Below are positions 11,813 to 23,510 of a stretch of 64,000 nt of DNA, piece by piece. Positions within the stretch are counted from its first letter, which is position 1. Every line of letters begins with the position of its first letter. A program made the translations under genes and the position numbers. The notes beneath the pieces were generated by a model. It did no database searches and had not been told where the DNA came from. It saw only the letters and a program-made list of their open reading frames with translations. The stretch comes from Xestospongia bergquistia (Eukaryota; Porifera; Demospongiae; Haplosclerida; Petrosiidae): the NCBI GenBank assembly GCA_963965975.1, contig OZ014412.1:8494708-8558707 (forward strand), written 5' to 3'.

Positions 11813-13795
11813 CTAGATATTGAATTTATAAGTATTATCTGCCTTTTTAGTTGGTGGACTTCCCTCAACAATATCAAAATCAGGCAATGATCTCTTATAT
11901 TGATGCAAGGGCCTTACATGCTTGTATTCCTGTGAAAGTCGTTGTCTATGACATGTTGGTTCTAATTTTCTTTTGATAATTCTTGATTGATCCACTATAT
12001 CAGGTTCAACTTCTAATGTTCCTTGAATAGGTATTTCTTGATTACTTTGTCCTTTATCAGATGTTTTGCTTTTACTAACTGGAGTTGTCTGCTTTTGCAT
12101 TCCAGCTAAAGTAACAGGAGATGATTGGGTCATTAGAGAGCTAAGAGGAATATGGATCTTTCTCCCTTGGCATTTATCCCATGTGTCTCGAGTTCCTCCA
12201 TTTTTTGGGATATCAGAATCACCCCAAGTGAACGCAATAAGATAGCGACTCTCTGCAACTTTTGAATTGCGATCATGGAAACCTTTATACTCTTTATAGG
12301 TTGCTCCGACTAAAATGGCCGACTGAATTTGCTGTAATGAGTCATCTTTGATCTTTGCAGAGAATTTTCTATGATATATATTAGTAGTACGACCAGGATT
12401 TTTTGTCCAGTCTTTTATGCCATTATCTGTAAATTGTGGCCTATCAGTGTTTTCAAATTTACATGGGAAATGTAATATGAGGTGTGGTACTTCTCCTTGT
12501 AAAAACAATGATACAGCAATATGATCTAAATGGGAATAAAGCCATATGAATTATTTAGACTGTAACTGTTATTTTAGTGAAGTTACCTAGTAATGATAAT
12601 TACCTAAATATTTTAGAAAGTAAAGGAGAAAACATGTGGTTAACAACATTTCATAGTTACAGACCCGAGTGCAAGTACTAAGTATTAGCACTATATATAA
12701 GTTATAATACTTAAGTAGTAGGTATGTAACATGTTAACTACAAGTAAGCAAATAAATTCAGTCAAATATAAATACAGTTGTACTTGAAAACAAATCTATA
12801 TGACTATTGTTACTGCTGTAGTATCACCAAAATTATTGTCTAAACTTTAAAGTATGTAATGGAGATAAGTATAATGATTAAACTTGCATTGGGATGGTGT
12901 TGTAGTAATAGTTAATAATAATACATTAAAATGTTAGTTTAGTATGGCTTTTATAAACCAATTCTCAAAAGTATTTGCGTGCTATGATATGGGTATTCAT
13001 GTAAGGTCAATAACTAAGTTAAGGGGAATCTTACAGAATAACAGATAATGTACAAGTACTATAACAGAACTGTTAATAATGAATATACTTCCAAGAATAT
13101 ATCAATAAAACTAAAGTTATAAAGACTCATATAGTAGTATATGTAAACTCTTAATTCTGACGAATGGGAAAGGGGAGGAAAGTGGTTACAAATGTCTCTT
13201 GTCTGTTTTTACAGCTGCTGATAATTGGTATCGCTGACAACTGTCATAACCACACCCCCAACAATTTATTACATACACTTAACACAGATTTACTACTTTA
13301 GAAGTTGCCTATAGGAACAGATTGTCAGACTATAATAACCTTATTTTATAATGCCAAAAATGTAGAATCACTACATTTAAATAATTAGCTATAAAAAGAA
13401 ATGTAATAAGATTGATTCAGGCACGCAAAGTCAAAAAGTTCATTATAAGAAGAAGTAGATACACAATTTGAGATATATAGTTATAGAAAGAACAGTTTAG
13501 TAACTTTCAAAAGTATTCATATGATGTTAAGATCAGGAATTATTTAAATGTACAAAGAACTTATATTATAATAATTACATCACAGGATCATATACATACC
13601 CATCCAAGCAGCTCCTCCACTAACTAAATGAACTTGTTCTAATGACAACTTAAATTTGTCTTTGATGACTTCTTTAGTCTTATCAATAGCTCTGTGAAAG
13701 ATTTCTGACGTTAACTTGCTCCCATCTTCCCGTCTACCAGCTGTTCCAATGATACTAACCATTACATTCACCTTTGAGAAGAAAGACATGACCAT
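11813..13795 (-). CDS. SLOG-like protein, alpha copy 2 (two exons)
   Basis: Exon 1 is 13,795-13,600 and exon 2 is 12,525-11,813, with a GTATGT donor and a CATTTAG acceptor. The join is in frame and gives about 302 residues, or 300 from the second ATG at 13,789. Exon 1 holds SIIGTAGR. The junction makes SGGAAWMDHIAVSLFL, a SLOG/YspA-like nucleotide-binding signature, with the D codon split by the intron. Exon 2 continues with an NPGRTTNIYHRKFS motif, a GFHDRNSKVA segment and GGTRDTW, then a hydrophilic Lys/Ser-rich tail with basic clusters (KRK, PPTKK) that could be a nuclear signal. The tail is shorter than in copy 3 because a dispersed repeat abuts the end. It is divergent from PRTase alpha copy 2. 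Confidence 0.75.
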
Positions 13796-13932
13796 AGATA
13801 GTACATGCTACGTAGTCTATACTATCTATGACATGCTGTGTAGATACTATAGACGACGTAGCACACCCACTTTTCGATACGTCATAGTCACGGAACGGGA
13901 ACGTCATAGTGTCCTACCATATCTGTATTGCA
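13796..13932. promoter_or_regulatory. Bidirectional promoter, alpha module 2
   Basis: 137 bases lie between the outermost start codons. The interval contains short direct and inverted TAGTCTATACTATCTATGACATGCT-like motifs, a CACACCCA box near 13,862 and two ACGTCATAG CRE-like sites (about 13,879 and 13,903). The interval between 20,361 and 20,488 is nearly the same sequence, so the arrangement was copied as a unit. Confidence 0.5.
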
Positions 13933-14556
13933 ATGGCTACAAAATATGATACAAAAGATGATACTGAAGATGATACAGAAGATGATACTGAAGATGATAC
14001 AGAAGATGATACAGAAGATGATCTCTCTTTCTACATGGACTATCATCCTTATTACGGTGGAAAAAATCCAAAACATTCTAGAAGAAGTGACTCGCAGACA
14101 TTGGCTTATCTGAAAGATTCAGATGGACCGAAAACTGCTGCTAAAAAGGACCTTCTAAAGAGGATAAGTCGTTGGTTAAAACGTAAGCTAAATGATAAAG
14201 ATATTGTTGTAGCTATTGCTCCAGGACATTCTCGAGGATTACCAGAAAACTTTTTGGTTCCAATTATTGGAGAGCTTATTGAAGGCAAAATAAAGGATGG
14301 TAGGAACCTGTTGAAACGTACAGAAAAAGTTCCAAAGGCAACTAAAGGTGGACCACGAGATCAAAGTCTTCACAAGAAGACTATAGAAGTTACAGATCCA
14401 TCCAAGGTCAAGAATAAAGTGGTTTATATTATTGATGATATATGGACCACTGGCGCTACCCTTCGAGCTTGTGCAAGTCTAATACGTAAAGCAGGTGCTA
14501 GTGATGTCAAGCTGTTAGCTGTTGGGAAAACAGTGAGCATGCAACATGATGATTGA
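13933..14556 (+). CDS. Type I phosphoribosyltransferase-like protein with acidic repeat, alpha copy 2
   Basis: Single exon, 207 residues from the ATG at 13,933 in the TTGCAATGG context shared by most copies. Residues 6-30 are one D followed by TKDD and five TEDD units, encoded by a 12-base tandem repeat; other alpha copies have a single unit. The body then follows the alpha pattern, with PGHSRGLPENFLVP mid-protein and the PRPP loop IIDDIWTTGAT near the C-terminus. The extra acidic N-terminus accounts for the added length. Whether it alters function is unknown. An AATAAA lies at 14,692. Confidence 0.85.
   Translation: MATKYDTKDDTEDDTEDDTEDDTEDDTEDDLSFYMDYHPYYGGKNPKHSRRSDSQTLAYLKDSDGPKTAAKKDLLKRISRWLKRKLNDKDIVVAIAPGHSRGLPENFLVPIIGELIEGKIKDGRNLLKRTEKVPKATKGGPRDQSLHKKTIEVTDPSKVKNKVVYIIDDIWTTGATLRACASLIRKAGASDVKLLAVGKTVSMQHDD
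13948..14022 (+). repeat. In-frame 12-base coding minisatellite (TEDD units)
   Basis: Six consecutive 12-base units of the GATGATACTGAA type plus flank, all in frame. The paralogous positions at 20,489 and 1029 carry one unit, so this is a local expansion by slippage. Confidence 0.9.
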
Positions 14557-14691
14557 AACTAATGAATTACATGATGAGTTAATGCTGTTTATACTCTAGA
14601 TATCTAACCCTTAAATTTTAGTCATTTTTTAATAATTAGAATTATTGACTCAAACAATTAATTTAGGCATCCCTTTAAATTTGTGTATTCC

Positions 14692-14697
14692 AATAAA
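14692..14697 (+). terminator. Candidate poly(A) signal of PRTase alpha copy 2
   Basis: AATAAA about 135 bases after the stop codon, conserved at 21,203 after alpha copy 3. Confidence 0.4.
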
Positions 14698-14859
14698 AAA
14701 GAATATATTTTTGTAATTTAAATTAAAAACTTTGTAAATTGAGCAAATTTATTATACTGAAGTGGTTGTTTTAGATTTATTACTAAACACATGAATACAT
14801 TTACTTGCAGTATACTTGTGTATCGTGTCTATTTGGAGTCTTTAATTCAGGAAATATGT

Positions 14860-16376
14860 ACTACATCACTTGAATATAGAACTTTTCTCGCTCTACATAG
14901 ACACATAGAATTGTGATTGTGGAAAATTTTTGACTCTTTATTGGCTGGTCCAACTAAAATTGCCAACTGGATTTGCTCCAATGAGTTATTGTTGATCTTT
15001 TGCAGAGAATTTTCTATGATATATATTAGCAATATGGCTGGGAGTTTTTGTCTAGTCTGTTACACTATTGTCTATAAATTGTGGATTGTGACCATTTTCA
15101 AATTTAGCTGGGAAATATAATGTGAGGCATGGTACTCTTCCTTGTAAAAACAATGATACAGAAATATGATTAAATGGGAATAAAGCCATATTAATTATCT
15201 AGACTGTAACTGTTATATAAATAGAGTTACATAGAACGAGCAATTACCTGTTAAATAAACACTTAGTACTTAATTATGTAGAAATGCTTAGAACATGTGG
15301 TGTGACAAAAGAATAAGCTAAAAACATGCATTCAATGTAGAGGTAAGGTAGAGAGGTACATTCGTATATATAGTAACATTAATCATTAATTTGTATAATT
15401 GATAAATAGCTACCTCACAATTTAACAAAATTAAATTTTCCATGAATTAACTGTCACAAACAGTCATTTACTAAAGAAGAAACTATATAATCATACCTTA
15501 TTAATGACAAACCTATAGAATTATTAATAACAATGAAAGTAATAATTGTCTGACTAAATACAAGGTAGTATATAGTACATGTCAATGTAAATATTTCAGA
15601 AAAGTAAAGGAGAAAAGCACATGGTTACATAAAATCTATAACATACAAGTACTGCGACTCTTAATTCTGATGAGTGAGAAAGGGGAGGGAAGCGGTTACA
15701 AATATCTCATGACTGTTATCACAGCTGCCGATATTTGGCATCACCATCAACTGGTCATAGTCACACTACACAATTTATAACATATACATCATATAGATTT
15801 ACTGCTTTGGGATTTCAACAAGGATTAAGATACCAAACTAATAACAATCTTACTATAACACTATAGTGCATGAATTAGAACTACTTTCCATAAAAATATA
15901 AGTGGTCATCTAATGTCAAAAAATTAGAAGATTTAGAAAAGCAATTTTGAGATACAGATTAATTAATTTGGTAATCCTCAACTGATTTTTACTTATAATA
16001 TCAGGAATGTATTATAATGAATACATTATGGACTGATAATTGACCTCATCTACTTTTGTATCTTCAATTTGGCACAAGATGACTAAATCCATCACACCTA
16101 CCCAAACTAGACAATATACTACAGCGTAATTTAAATGATAAACTGATTCGCAAGTCTGAAAGTGGGCTAGATCAGTATCAGTCTTGAATAATCAAAATTC
16201 ATTATATACATACCCATCCAGGCACCTCCTCCACTGACTAAGTGAACCTGCTTTGATGACAACTTAAAATCATCTCTAATGACTTCTTTAGTTTTACTAA
16301 TTGCTCTTAAAGAGACTTCTGGTATTAACTTGCTTCCTTCTTCTCGTCTACCTGTTGTTCAAATGATACTAACCAT
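14860..16376 (-). pseudogene. SLOG-like pseudogene, beta copy 3
   Basis: Exon 1 (16,376-16,214) is open except for a TGA at codon 6, where the usual glycine GGA of SIIG has mutated. The GTATGT donor remains. Exon 2 homology (about 15,170-14,860) includes the SLEQIQLAILVG and NSMC segments matching the NIYH...SLQQIQSAILVGA region of intact copies, but contains frameshifts. The acceptor has lost a base, so CATTTAG/ATCAT became CATTTAATCAT. Beta copy 4 has the same acceptor loss. Confidence 0.75.
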
Positions 16377-16495
16377 TAATACTATAACTTCAGTTTTGAT
16401 AATGATTACCCTCTTTCTAAGCCACACCCAATTAAAAGCTTATTTATGCGCGCTACATGTTACGAGCAGAGTTACATTACGAGTTGTGTTTTGCA

Positions 16496-17026
16496 ATGGA
16501 AAATCATTTTATAGAGTATCATCCGTATAATGATGGAAACAACCCAAATCACTATCCTGGAAGCGAATCACAGTCGTTGGTTTATTTGAAAATGGGCTAC
16601 GAAAGCGATAATATTGAAGATCTTCGGCAGGGAATAAAAGACTGGCTGAAAGGAATTCTAGACAACAAAGATATTGTTATAGCAATTGCTCCAGGTCATT
16701 CTCCACAATCATCTCCAAATTTTTTGCATGACATTGTTGGAAGTCTTATTCGTGGCAACATAAAGGACGGTAGAGACCTCTTGATTCGTAAAATAGCGGT
16801 TCCGAAGGCAGCTCAAGGTGGACCACGCGATCAAGATCTTCATGAAAATACTATTGAAGTTACAGATCCATCTAAAGTCAAAGATAAAGTGGTCTACATT
16901 ATTGATGACATATGGACCACTGGTTCTACCCTTCGAGCTTGTGCAAGTCTAATACGTAGAGCAGGTGCTAGTGATGTCAAGCTGTTTGCTGTTGGGAAAA
17001 CAGTCAGCATGCAACATGATGATTGA
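16496..17026 (+). CDS. Type I phosphoribosyltransferase-like protein, beta copy 3
   Basis: Single exon, 176 residues, starting MENHFIEYHPYNDG at the conserved TTGCAATGG context. PRPP loop IIDDIWTTGST intact and mid motif PGHSPQSSPNFLH. It is very close to beta copies 1 and 2 over its whole length and downstream to about 17,850. It is divergent, 119 bases away, from SLOG-like beta copy 3, which is killed by an early stop. Confidence 0.85.
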   Translation: MENHFIEYHPYNDGNNPNHYPGSESQSLVYLKMGYESDNIEDLRQGIKDWLKGILDNKDIVIAIAPGHSPQSSPNFLHDIVGSLIRGNIKDGRDLLIRKIAVPKAAQGGPRDQDLHENTIEVTDPSKVKDKVVYIIDDIWTTGSTLRACASLIRRAGASDVKLFAVGKTVSMQHDD

Positions 17027-17590
17027 AACTATGGAATCACAAGATGAGCCAATGTAGATAAGTTTGTTTGTATCGTAGAAATCTAATTCTTTATTTTTGT
17101 AGGCAATTTTTCTATAACTAGGATGACAATGTTTCAATTGACTCAAACAATTAGCTATCCCTATTAAATTCGTATGTTCTGATAAAATCCAATATATTTT
17201 TTGCAATTCTTTTAAAAATAACTTTGTAAATTGAACAAATTTATCACACCAAAGTTGTTGGTATGGTTTAGATTTATTATAGAACACGTGTATTTTACTT
17301 GCTGTGCATGTGTGCATCATATATATTTGGAGTCCTTATCCAGGAATATAAAGACTGATCAGGGATAGATTTTGACAAACAAGATCAAAGTGTATGTGTG
17401 TATTGGAAATGAACATTGTGAGTACAATGTAATTAAAATAATCAGAATCAATTGTTATGTTCAGGTCAATCAGCCTTTTTAGGCATTAGTAGAAGCAATT
17501 AAATTATAGAATAATTGCACTACACCTGCATAATATTTCGAGCATGCTCAATTGCTCAGTATTACAAATAGCACATGGTATGATTTTATC

Positions 17591-17969
17591 ATGGTGACAG
17601 GGGTCTGATTATCACTACCATTGTCTAAAGTGTGTAAATATGATAGTCATTAACAGTTGGGAATACAAGATGTTATATATAGAGAGAAAGAGCTAGAAAA
17701 AAGTTAGAAATGAGGCTAGGTCTGACAAAATATCTAGAATTTACCAGCTATGGTTTTGTAGTCAACCTGATGCAACAAGGAGATAGTTACTAACAGCTTT
17801 AAGAGCTAAATATAAATACAGGTTTATGAGCAGAAGTTGGCAAGTTTGGGTAAACATTAACAAATATGGTTTTTAATTTTTCATGTTTAGACTATTTTAT
17901 CAACTTATAATAAATCTACCAAACAAAATGAAACATTGAAGTGGAGTGCAGATACTGAATTAACTAAAG
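17591..17969 (+). pseudogene. Death-domain protein pseudogene, beta copy 3
   Basis: Homology to the open death-domain gene begins at the ATG at 17,591 but several small deletions break the frame. Recognisable pieces include VRNEARSDK-like and QQLLTALRA-like segments. Exon 2 (about 17,891-17,969) ends at ACTAAAG and runs straight into the dispersed repeat, as in beta copy 2. Confidence 0.55.
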
Positions 17970-18360
17970 TGAATCATTTATTGCTATAAATATTCCAAAT
18001 TTGTTGAAAACAATATCAAACTTACTAGATATTGGATTTGTAGGTATTGTCCAACGCTATGCATATTCAGCAACTTTCGAACTATTAGGTAATCAAAACG
18101 TGAACCATGTAATCCATGACATAAAAAAGGGGATATGCATCGCCATAGTGATAATTACTTCAACAAAATATGTTATGGATAAAAATGATACAAATTAAGG
18201 ATTGACATTTTAATTGTATTTGTTTTTATATAGTTTAATTCATTTTTGTTTGTCAAGTTCAATATAGTATACACATTGGAAGAAGTTTCAGAAAGTAATT
18301 GCGTTACTAGATACTAGAACAGAGTTTCTTTCATAATTTTCTTTCTTAAGCTTACATATT
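17970..18360. repeat. Dispersed repeat R (partial), between death-domain relic and SLOG-like exon 2
   Basis: Starts with ATCATTTATTGC...AACTATTCCAAATTTG and includes a CATGTAATCCATGACATAAA segment also seen near 25,920, 26,385, 30,500 and 31,000. The open frame 18,001-18,198 inside it has no sign of being a gene. Confidence 0.5.
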
Positions 18361-20360
18361 CTATTGTGAATTGATACGTTGTTCATCAGTAGTATAGGTA
18401 ATAAAAGAACTGTCTGCCTTTTTAGTTGGTGGATTTTCCTCAACAATATCTAAATCAGGCAATGATCTCTTATATTGATACAAGGACCTTACATGCTTGT
18501 CTTCCTGTATGAGTTGTTGTTCATGACATGTTGGTTGTGATTTTCTTTTCATAATTCTTGATTGATCCCTTATATCAGGTTCCACTTCTAATGTTGCTTG
18601 AATAGGTATTTCTTGCTTACTTTGTCCTTTATCAGATGTTTTGCTTTTACTAACTGGAGTTGTCTGCTTTTGCATTCCAGTTAAAGTAACAGGAGATGAT
18701 TGGGTCATTAGAGAGCTAAGAGGAATATGGATCTTTTTCCCTTTACATTTATCCCATGTGTCTCGAGTTCCTCCTTTTTTCGGGACATCAGTATCACTCC
18801 AAGTGAACGCAATAAGATAGCGACTCTCTGCAACTTTTGAATTGCAATCATGGAAACCTTTATACTCTTTATAGGTTGCTCCAACTAAAATGGCCGACTG
18901 AATTTGTTGTAAGGAGTCATCTTTGATCTTTGCAGAGAATTTTCTATGATATATATTAGTAGTACGACCAGGATTTTTTGTCCAGTCTTTTATGCCATTG
19001 TCTGTAAATTGTGGCCTATCAGTGTTTTCAAATTTACATGGGAAATGTAATGTGAGGTGTGGTACTTCTCCTTGTAAAAACAATGATACAGCAATATGAT
19101 CTAAATGGGAATAAAGCCATATGAATTATTTAGACAGTAACTGTTATTTTAGTGGAGTTACCTAGTAATAAGCAATTACCTAAACAGTTTAGAAAGTAAA
19201 GGAGAAATCATGTGGTTAATAAAATGTCATAGCTACAGACCTGAGTGCAAGTACTTAGTATGAGCACTATATATAAGTTATAATACTTATAAGTAGTTGG
19301 TATGTAACATGTTAACTACAAGTAAGCAAATAACTCAAATATAAATACAGTTGTAGTTGAAAACATGTCTATATGACTATTGTTATTGTTGCAGTATCAC
19401 TAAGTTATTGTCTAATTTTTAAAGTATGTAATGGAGATAAGTATAATGGTTAAACTTGGGATGGTGTTGTAGTAATACTTAATGGTAATACAATAAGCTG
19501 TTACCCTAGTATGACTTTTATAAACACATTCTCAAAACCATTTGTGAGTTATGATATAGGTATTCATGTCAGGTCATTAGATAAGTTAAGAGGAATTTTA
19601 CAGAATAACAGATAATGCACAAGTACTATAACAGAACTGTTAATAACGAATATATTTCCAAGAATATATCGATAAAACTAAAGTTATAAAGACTCATATA
19701 GTAGTATATGTAAACTCTTAATTCTGACGAATGGGAAAGGGGAGTGAAGCGGTTACAAATGTCTCTTGTCTGTTATTACAGCTGCCAATATTTGGTATCA
19801 CTGATAACTGGTCATAGTCACACACCCAACAATTTATCACATACACTTAACATAGATTTATTCCTTTGGGAGTTGCCTATCAGAACAGGTTGCCAGACTA
19901 TAATAACCTTATTGTGTATAAAAAATGTAGAATCACTCCATTTCAACAATTAGCTATAAAACGTAATGCAACAAGATTGATTTAGGCAGACAAAGTCAAA
20001 AAATTCATTATAAGAAGTCGATAAACAATTTGAGATATATAGTTATAGAAAGAACAGTTTAGTAACTTTCACAATTATTCATATGATTTTAAGATCAGGA
20101 ATTATTCAAATATACAAGGAACTTATATCATAATAATTACATCACAGGATCATTATATACATACCCATCCAAGCAGCTCCTCCACTGACTAAATGAACTT
20201 GTTCTAATGACAACTTAAATTTGTCTTTGATGACTTCTTTAGTTTTATCAATAGCTCTGTGAAAGATTTCTGACGTTAACTTGCTCCCATCTTCCTGTCT
20301 ACCAGCTGTTCCAATGATACTAACCATTACATTCACCTTTGAGAAGAAAGACATGACCAT
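18361..20360 (-). CDS. SLOG-like protein, alpha copy 3 (two exons)
   Basis: Exon 1 is 20,360-20,165 and exon 2 is 19,100-18,361, joined across a 1,064-base intron with GTATGT donor and CCCATTTAG acceptor. The product is about 311 residues (309 from the second ATG at 20,354). Motifs run in order SIIGTAGRQED, SGGAAWMDHIAVSLFLQGEVPHL, NPGRTTNIYHRKFS, a QIQSAILVGATYKEYKGFHD stretch and GGTRDTWDKC. A charged Ser/Lys tail ends RINSQ. The fold call (SLOG-like Rossmann) rests on the GxAGR strand-loop and the GGAAW-x-DH-x-AV helix; catalysis versus ligand sensing cannot be decided. It is divergent from PRTase alpha copy 3. Confidence 0.78.
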
Positions 20361-20488
20361 AGATAGTATATGCTACGTAGTCTATACTATCTATGACATG
20401 CTATGTAGATAACGTAGCACACCCACTTTTCGATACGTCATAGTCACGGAACGGGAACGTCATAGTGTTCTACCATATCTGTATTGCA
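20361..20488. promoter_or_regulatory. Bidirectional promoter, alpha module 3
   Basis: 128 bases between the divergent starts, nearly the same as 13,796-13,932. It has a CACACCCA box near 20,420 and two ACGTCATAG elements. Confidence 0.5.
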
Positions 20489-21043
20489 ATGGCTACAAAA
20501 TATGATACAGAAGATGATCTCTCTTTTTACTACATGGACTATCATCCTTATTAAGGTGGAAAAAATCCAAAACATTCTAGAGGAAGTGACTCGCAGACAT
20601 TGGTTTATCTGAAAGATTCAGATGGACCGAAAACTGCTGCTAAAAAGGACCTTCAAAAGAGGATAAGTGATTGGTTAAAAGATATTCTAGATAATCTAGA
20701 TATTGTTGTAGCTATTGTTCCAGGACATTCTCGAGGATTACCAGAAAACTTTTTGGTTCCAATTATTGGAAACCTTATTGAAGGCAAAATAAAGGATGGT
20801 AGGAACCTGTTGAAACGAACAAAAGAAGTTCCAACGGCAACTAAAAGTGGATCACGAGATCAAAGTCTTCATGAGGAGACTATAGAAGTTACAGATCCAT
20901 CCAAGGTCAAGAATAAAGTGGTTTATATTATTGATGACATATGGACCACTGGCTCTACCCTTCGAGCATGTGCAAGTCTAATACGTGAAGCAGGTGCTAG
21001 TGATGTCAAGCTGTTAGCTGTTGGGAAAACAGTCAGCATGTAA
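20489..21043 (+). pseudogene. Phosphoribosyltransferase-like pseudogene, alpha copy 3 (single nonsense codon)
   Basis: The frame from ATG 20,489 reads MATKYDTEDDLSFYYMDYHPY and then TAA at 20,552-20,554, where copy 2 has TAC. The rest of the frame is open to the usual end (GKTVSM, stop at 21,041-21,043), with an intact PRPP loop IIDDIWTTGST and PGHSRGLPENFLVP. One point mutation is the only clear lesion, so this may be a recent null allele, a polymorphism or a sequence error. Initiation at the next ATG (20,600) would delete the N-terminal strand region. Its divergent SLOG-like partner is intact. Confidence 0.75.
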
Positions 21044-21399
21044 CATGATGATTGAAACTAATGAATTACATGATGAGTTAATGCTGTTTATACCCTAGAT
21101 AGCTAACCCTTAAATTTTAGTCAATTTTTTTATAATTAGAATTATAATGCTGAAATTGACTCAAACAATTTATTTAGGTATCCCTTTAAATTTGTGTATT
21201 CCAATAAAAAAGAATATATTTTTGTAATTTAAATTAAAAACTTTGTAAATTGAGCAAATTTATTATACTGAAGTGGTTGTTTTAGATTTATTACTAAACC
21301 CATGCAACATTTACTTGCAGTGTGTGTATCATATGCACATTGGAGTCTTTATTCAGGAAATGTGTACTACATCACTTGAATATAGAATTTTTCTTGCTC

Positions 21400-22864
21400 T
21401 ACATAGACATTGTGATCACGGAAAACTTTTGACTCTTTATTGGCTGGTCGAACTAAAATTCTCAACTGGATTTGCTCCAATGAGTGATTGTTGATCTTTT
21501 GCAAAGAATTTTCTATGATATATATTAGCAATATGGCTGGGATTTTTTTGTCTAGTCTGTTACACTATTGTCTATAAATTGTGGATTGTGACCGTTTTCA
21601 AATTTAGCTGGGAAATATAATGTGAGACATGGTACTCTTCCTTGTAAAAACAATGATACAGCAATATGATTAAACGGGAATAAAGCCATATTAATTATCT
21701 AGACTGTAACTGTTATATAAATAGAGTTACATAAAATGAGCAATTACCTGTTAAATAAACACTTAGTACTTAATTATATAGAAATGCTTAGAACATGTGG
21801 CATGACAAAAGAATAAGCTAAAAACATGCATTCAATGTAGAGATAAGGTAGTGAGGTACATTTGTATATATAGTAACATTAATCGTTAATTTATATAATT
21901 GATAAATAGCTACCTCACAATTTAACAAAATTAATTTTCCATGAATTAACTGTCACAAACAGTCGTTTACTAAAGAAGAAACTATATAATCATACCTCAT
22001 CAAAGACAAACCTATAGAACTATTAATAATAATAAAAGTAATAACTGTCTGACTAAATACAAGGTAGTATATAGTACATGTCAATGTAAATATTTCAGAA
22101 AAGTAAAGGAGAAAAGCACATGGTTACATAAAATCTATAACATACAAGTACTGCAACTTTTAACTCTGATGAGTGAGAAAGGGGAGGGAAGCGGTTACAA
22201 ATATCTCGTGACTGTTATCACAGCTGCCGATATTTTGTATCACTGACAACTGGTCATAGTCACATCCCACAATTTATCACACACACTTAATATAAATTTA
22301 CTCCTTTGGGATTTCAACAAGAAATAGGATAGCAAACTAATACTATAACACCATAGTTCATGAATTAGAACTACTTTCCATTGTAAAAGAAATACATAAT
22401 TTTGGCACTTCAAGTTAAAAAATTGGCAACTTAAAAAAAGCAATTTAGAGAAACAGATTAATTGATTTGGTAATCTTCAACTGATCGTCACTTATGGGAT
22501 CAGGAATGTACTATGATGATTACATTACAGACTGATGATTGCTTTTGTATTTACAATTTATCACAAGATGACTAAATACACCACACTCACCCGAACTGGA
22601 CAATACACTACAGCATAATTTAAATAATAAACTGATTGTCAAGATTTAAAAGTGGGCTAGATCAGTATCAGTCTTGAAATATCAAATTTCATTTACACAT
22701 ACCCACCCAGGCTCCTCCTCCATTGATAAAGTGAACTTGCTTTAATGACAACTTAAAATCATCTCTAATGACTTCTTTAGTTTTAGTAATTGCTTATAAA
22801 AAGGCCTCTGATGTTAATTTATACCATTTTCTTGTCTACCTGTTGTTCCAATGATACTAACCAT
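21400..22864 (-). pseudogene. SLOG-like pseudogene, beta copy 4
   Basis: Exon 1 (22,864-22,703) starts MVSIIGTTGRQENG, then a frameshift produces TAA. Its end reads GGGAWVG before the GTATGT donor. Exon 2 homology (about 21,670-21,400) lacks the acceptor AG (CGTTTAATCAT) and is frameshifted. The spacer and exon 2 remnant parallel beta copy 3 closely. Confidence 0.75.
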
Positions 22865-22986
22865 TACTATAACTACAGATTTGAAGATATCATAATGATT
22901 ACGCTCTTTCTAAGCCACACCCATTAGACGCTTATTTATTCGCGCCACATGTTACGAGCAGAGTTACATAAGAGTCGTGTTTTGCA

Positions 22987-23510
22987 ATGGAAGATCATTT
23001 TATAGAGTATCATCCGTATAATGATGGAAAAAAACCAAAGCACTATCCTGGAAGCGATTCACAGTCGTTGGTTTATCTGAAAATGGCTACGAAAGTGATG
23101 ATGTTGAACTTAAGAATAAAAAAATGGCTGAAAGGAATTCTAGACAACAAAAATATTGTTATAGTAATTGCTCCAGGTCATTCTACACAATCACCTCCAA
23201 TTTTTTGCATGCAATTGTTAGAAGTTATATTCATGGCAACATAAAGGATGGTAGGGACCTGTTGAAACGTAAAATAGCGGTTCCAAAGGCAGCTCAATGC
23301 AAGGTGGGCCACGAGATCAAAATCTTCATGAAGATACTATTGAAGTTACAGATCCATCCAAAGTCAAGAATAAAGTGGTCTACATTATTGATGATATATG
23401 GACCATTGGCTTTACCCTTCAAGCTTGTGCAAGTCTAATGCGTAAGAGCAGGTGCTAGTGATGTTAATCTGTTTGCTGTGTTGGAAAAACAGTCATCATG
23501 TAATGTAATG
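22987..23510 (+). pseudogene. Phosphoribosyltransferase-like pseudogene, beta copy 4
   Basis: Starts MEDHFIEYHPYNDG as in other beta copies but contains several frameshifts, for example near TPPIF (about 23,200) and around 23,295. The PRPP loop has decayed: the TTGST equivalent reads TIGFT. Both gene partners in this module are dead, while the death-domain gene downstream is the best preserved of its kind. Confidence 0.8.

Noticed and set aside
16949..17320. 123-codon minus-strand frame
   Set aside because: Antisense to the PRTase 3' end and AT-rich flank; not conserved in other copies.
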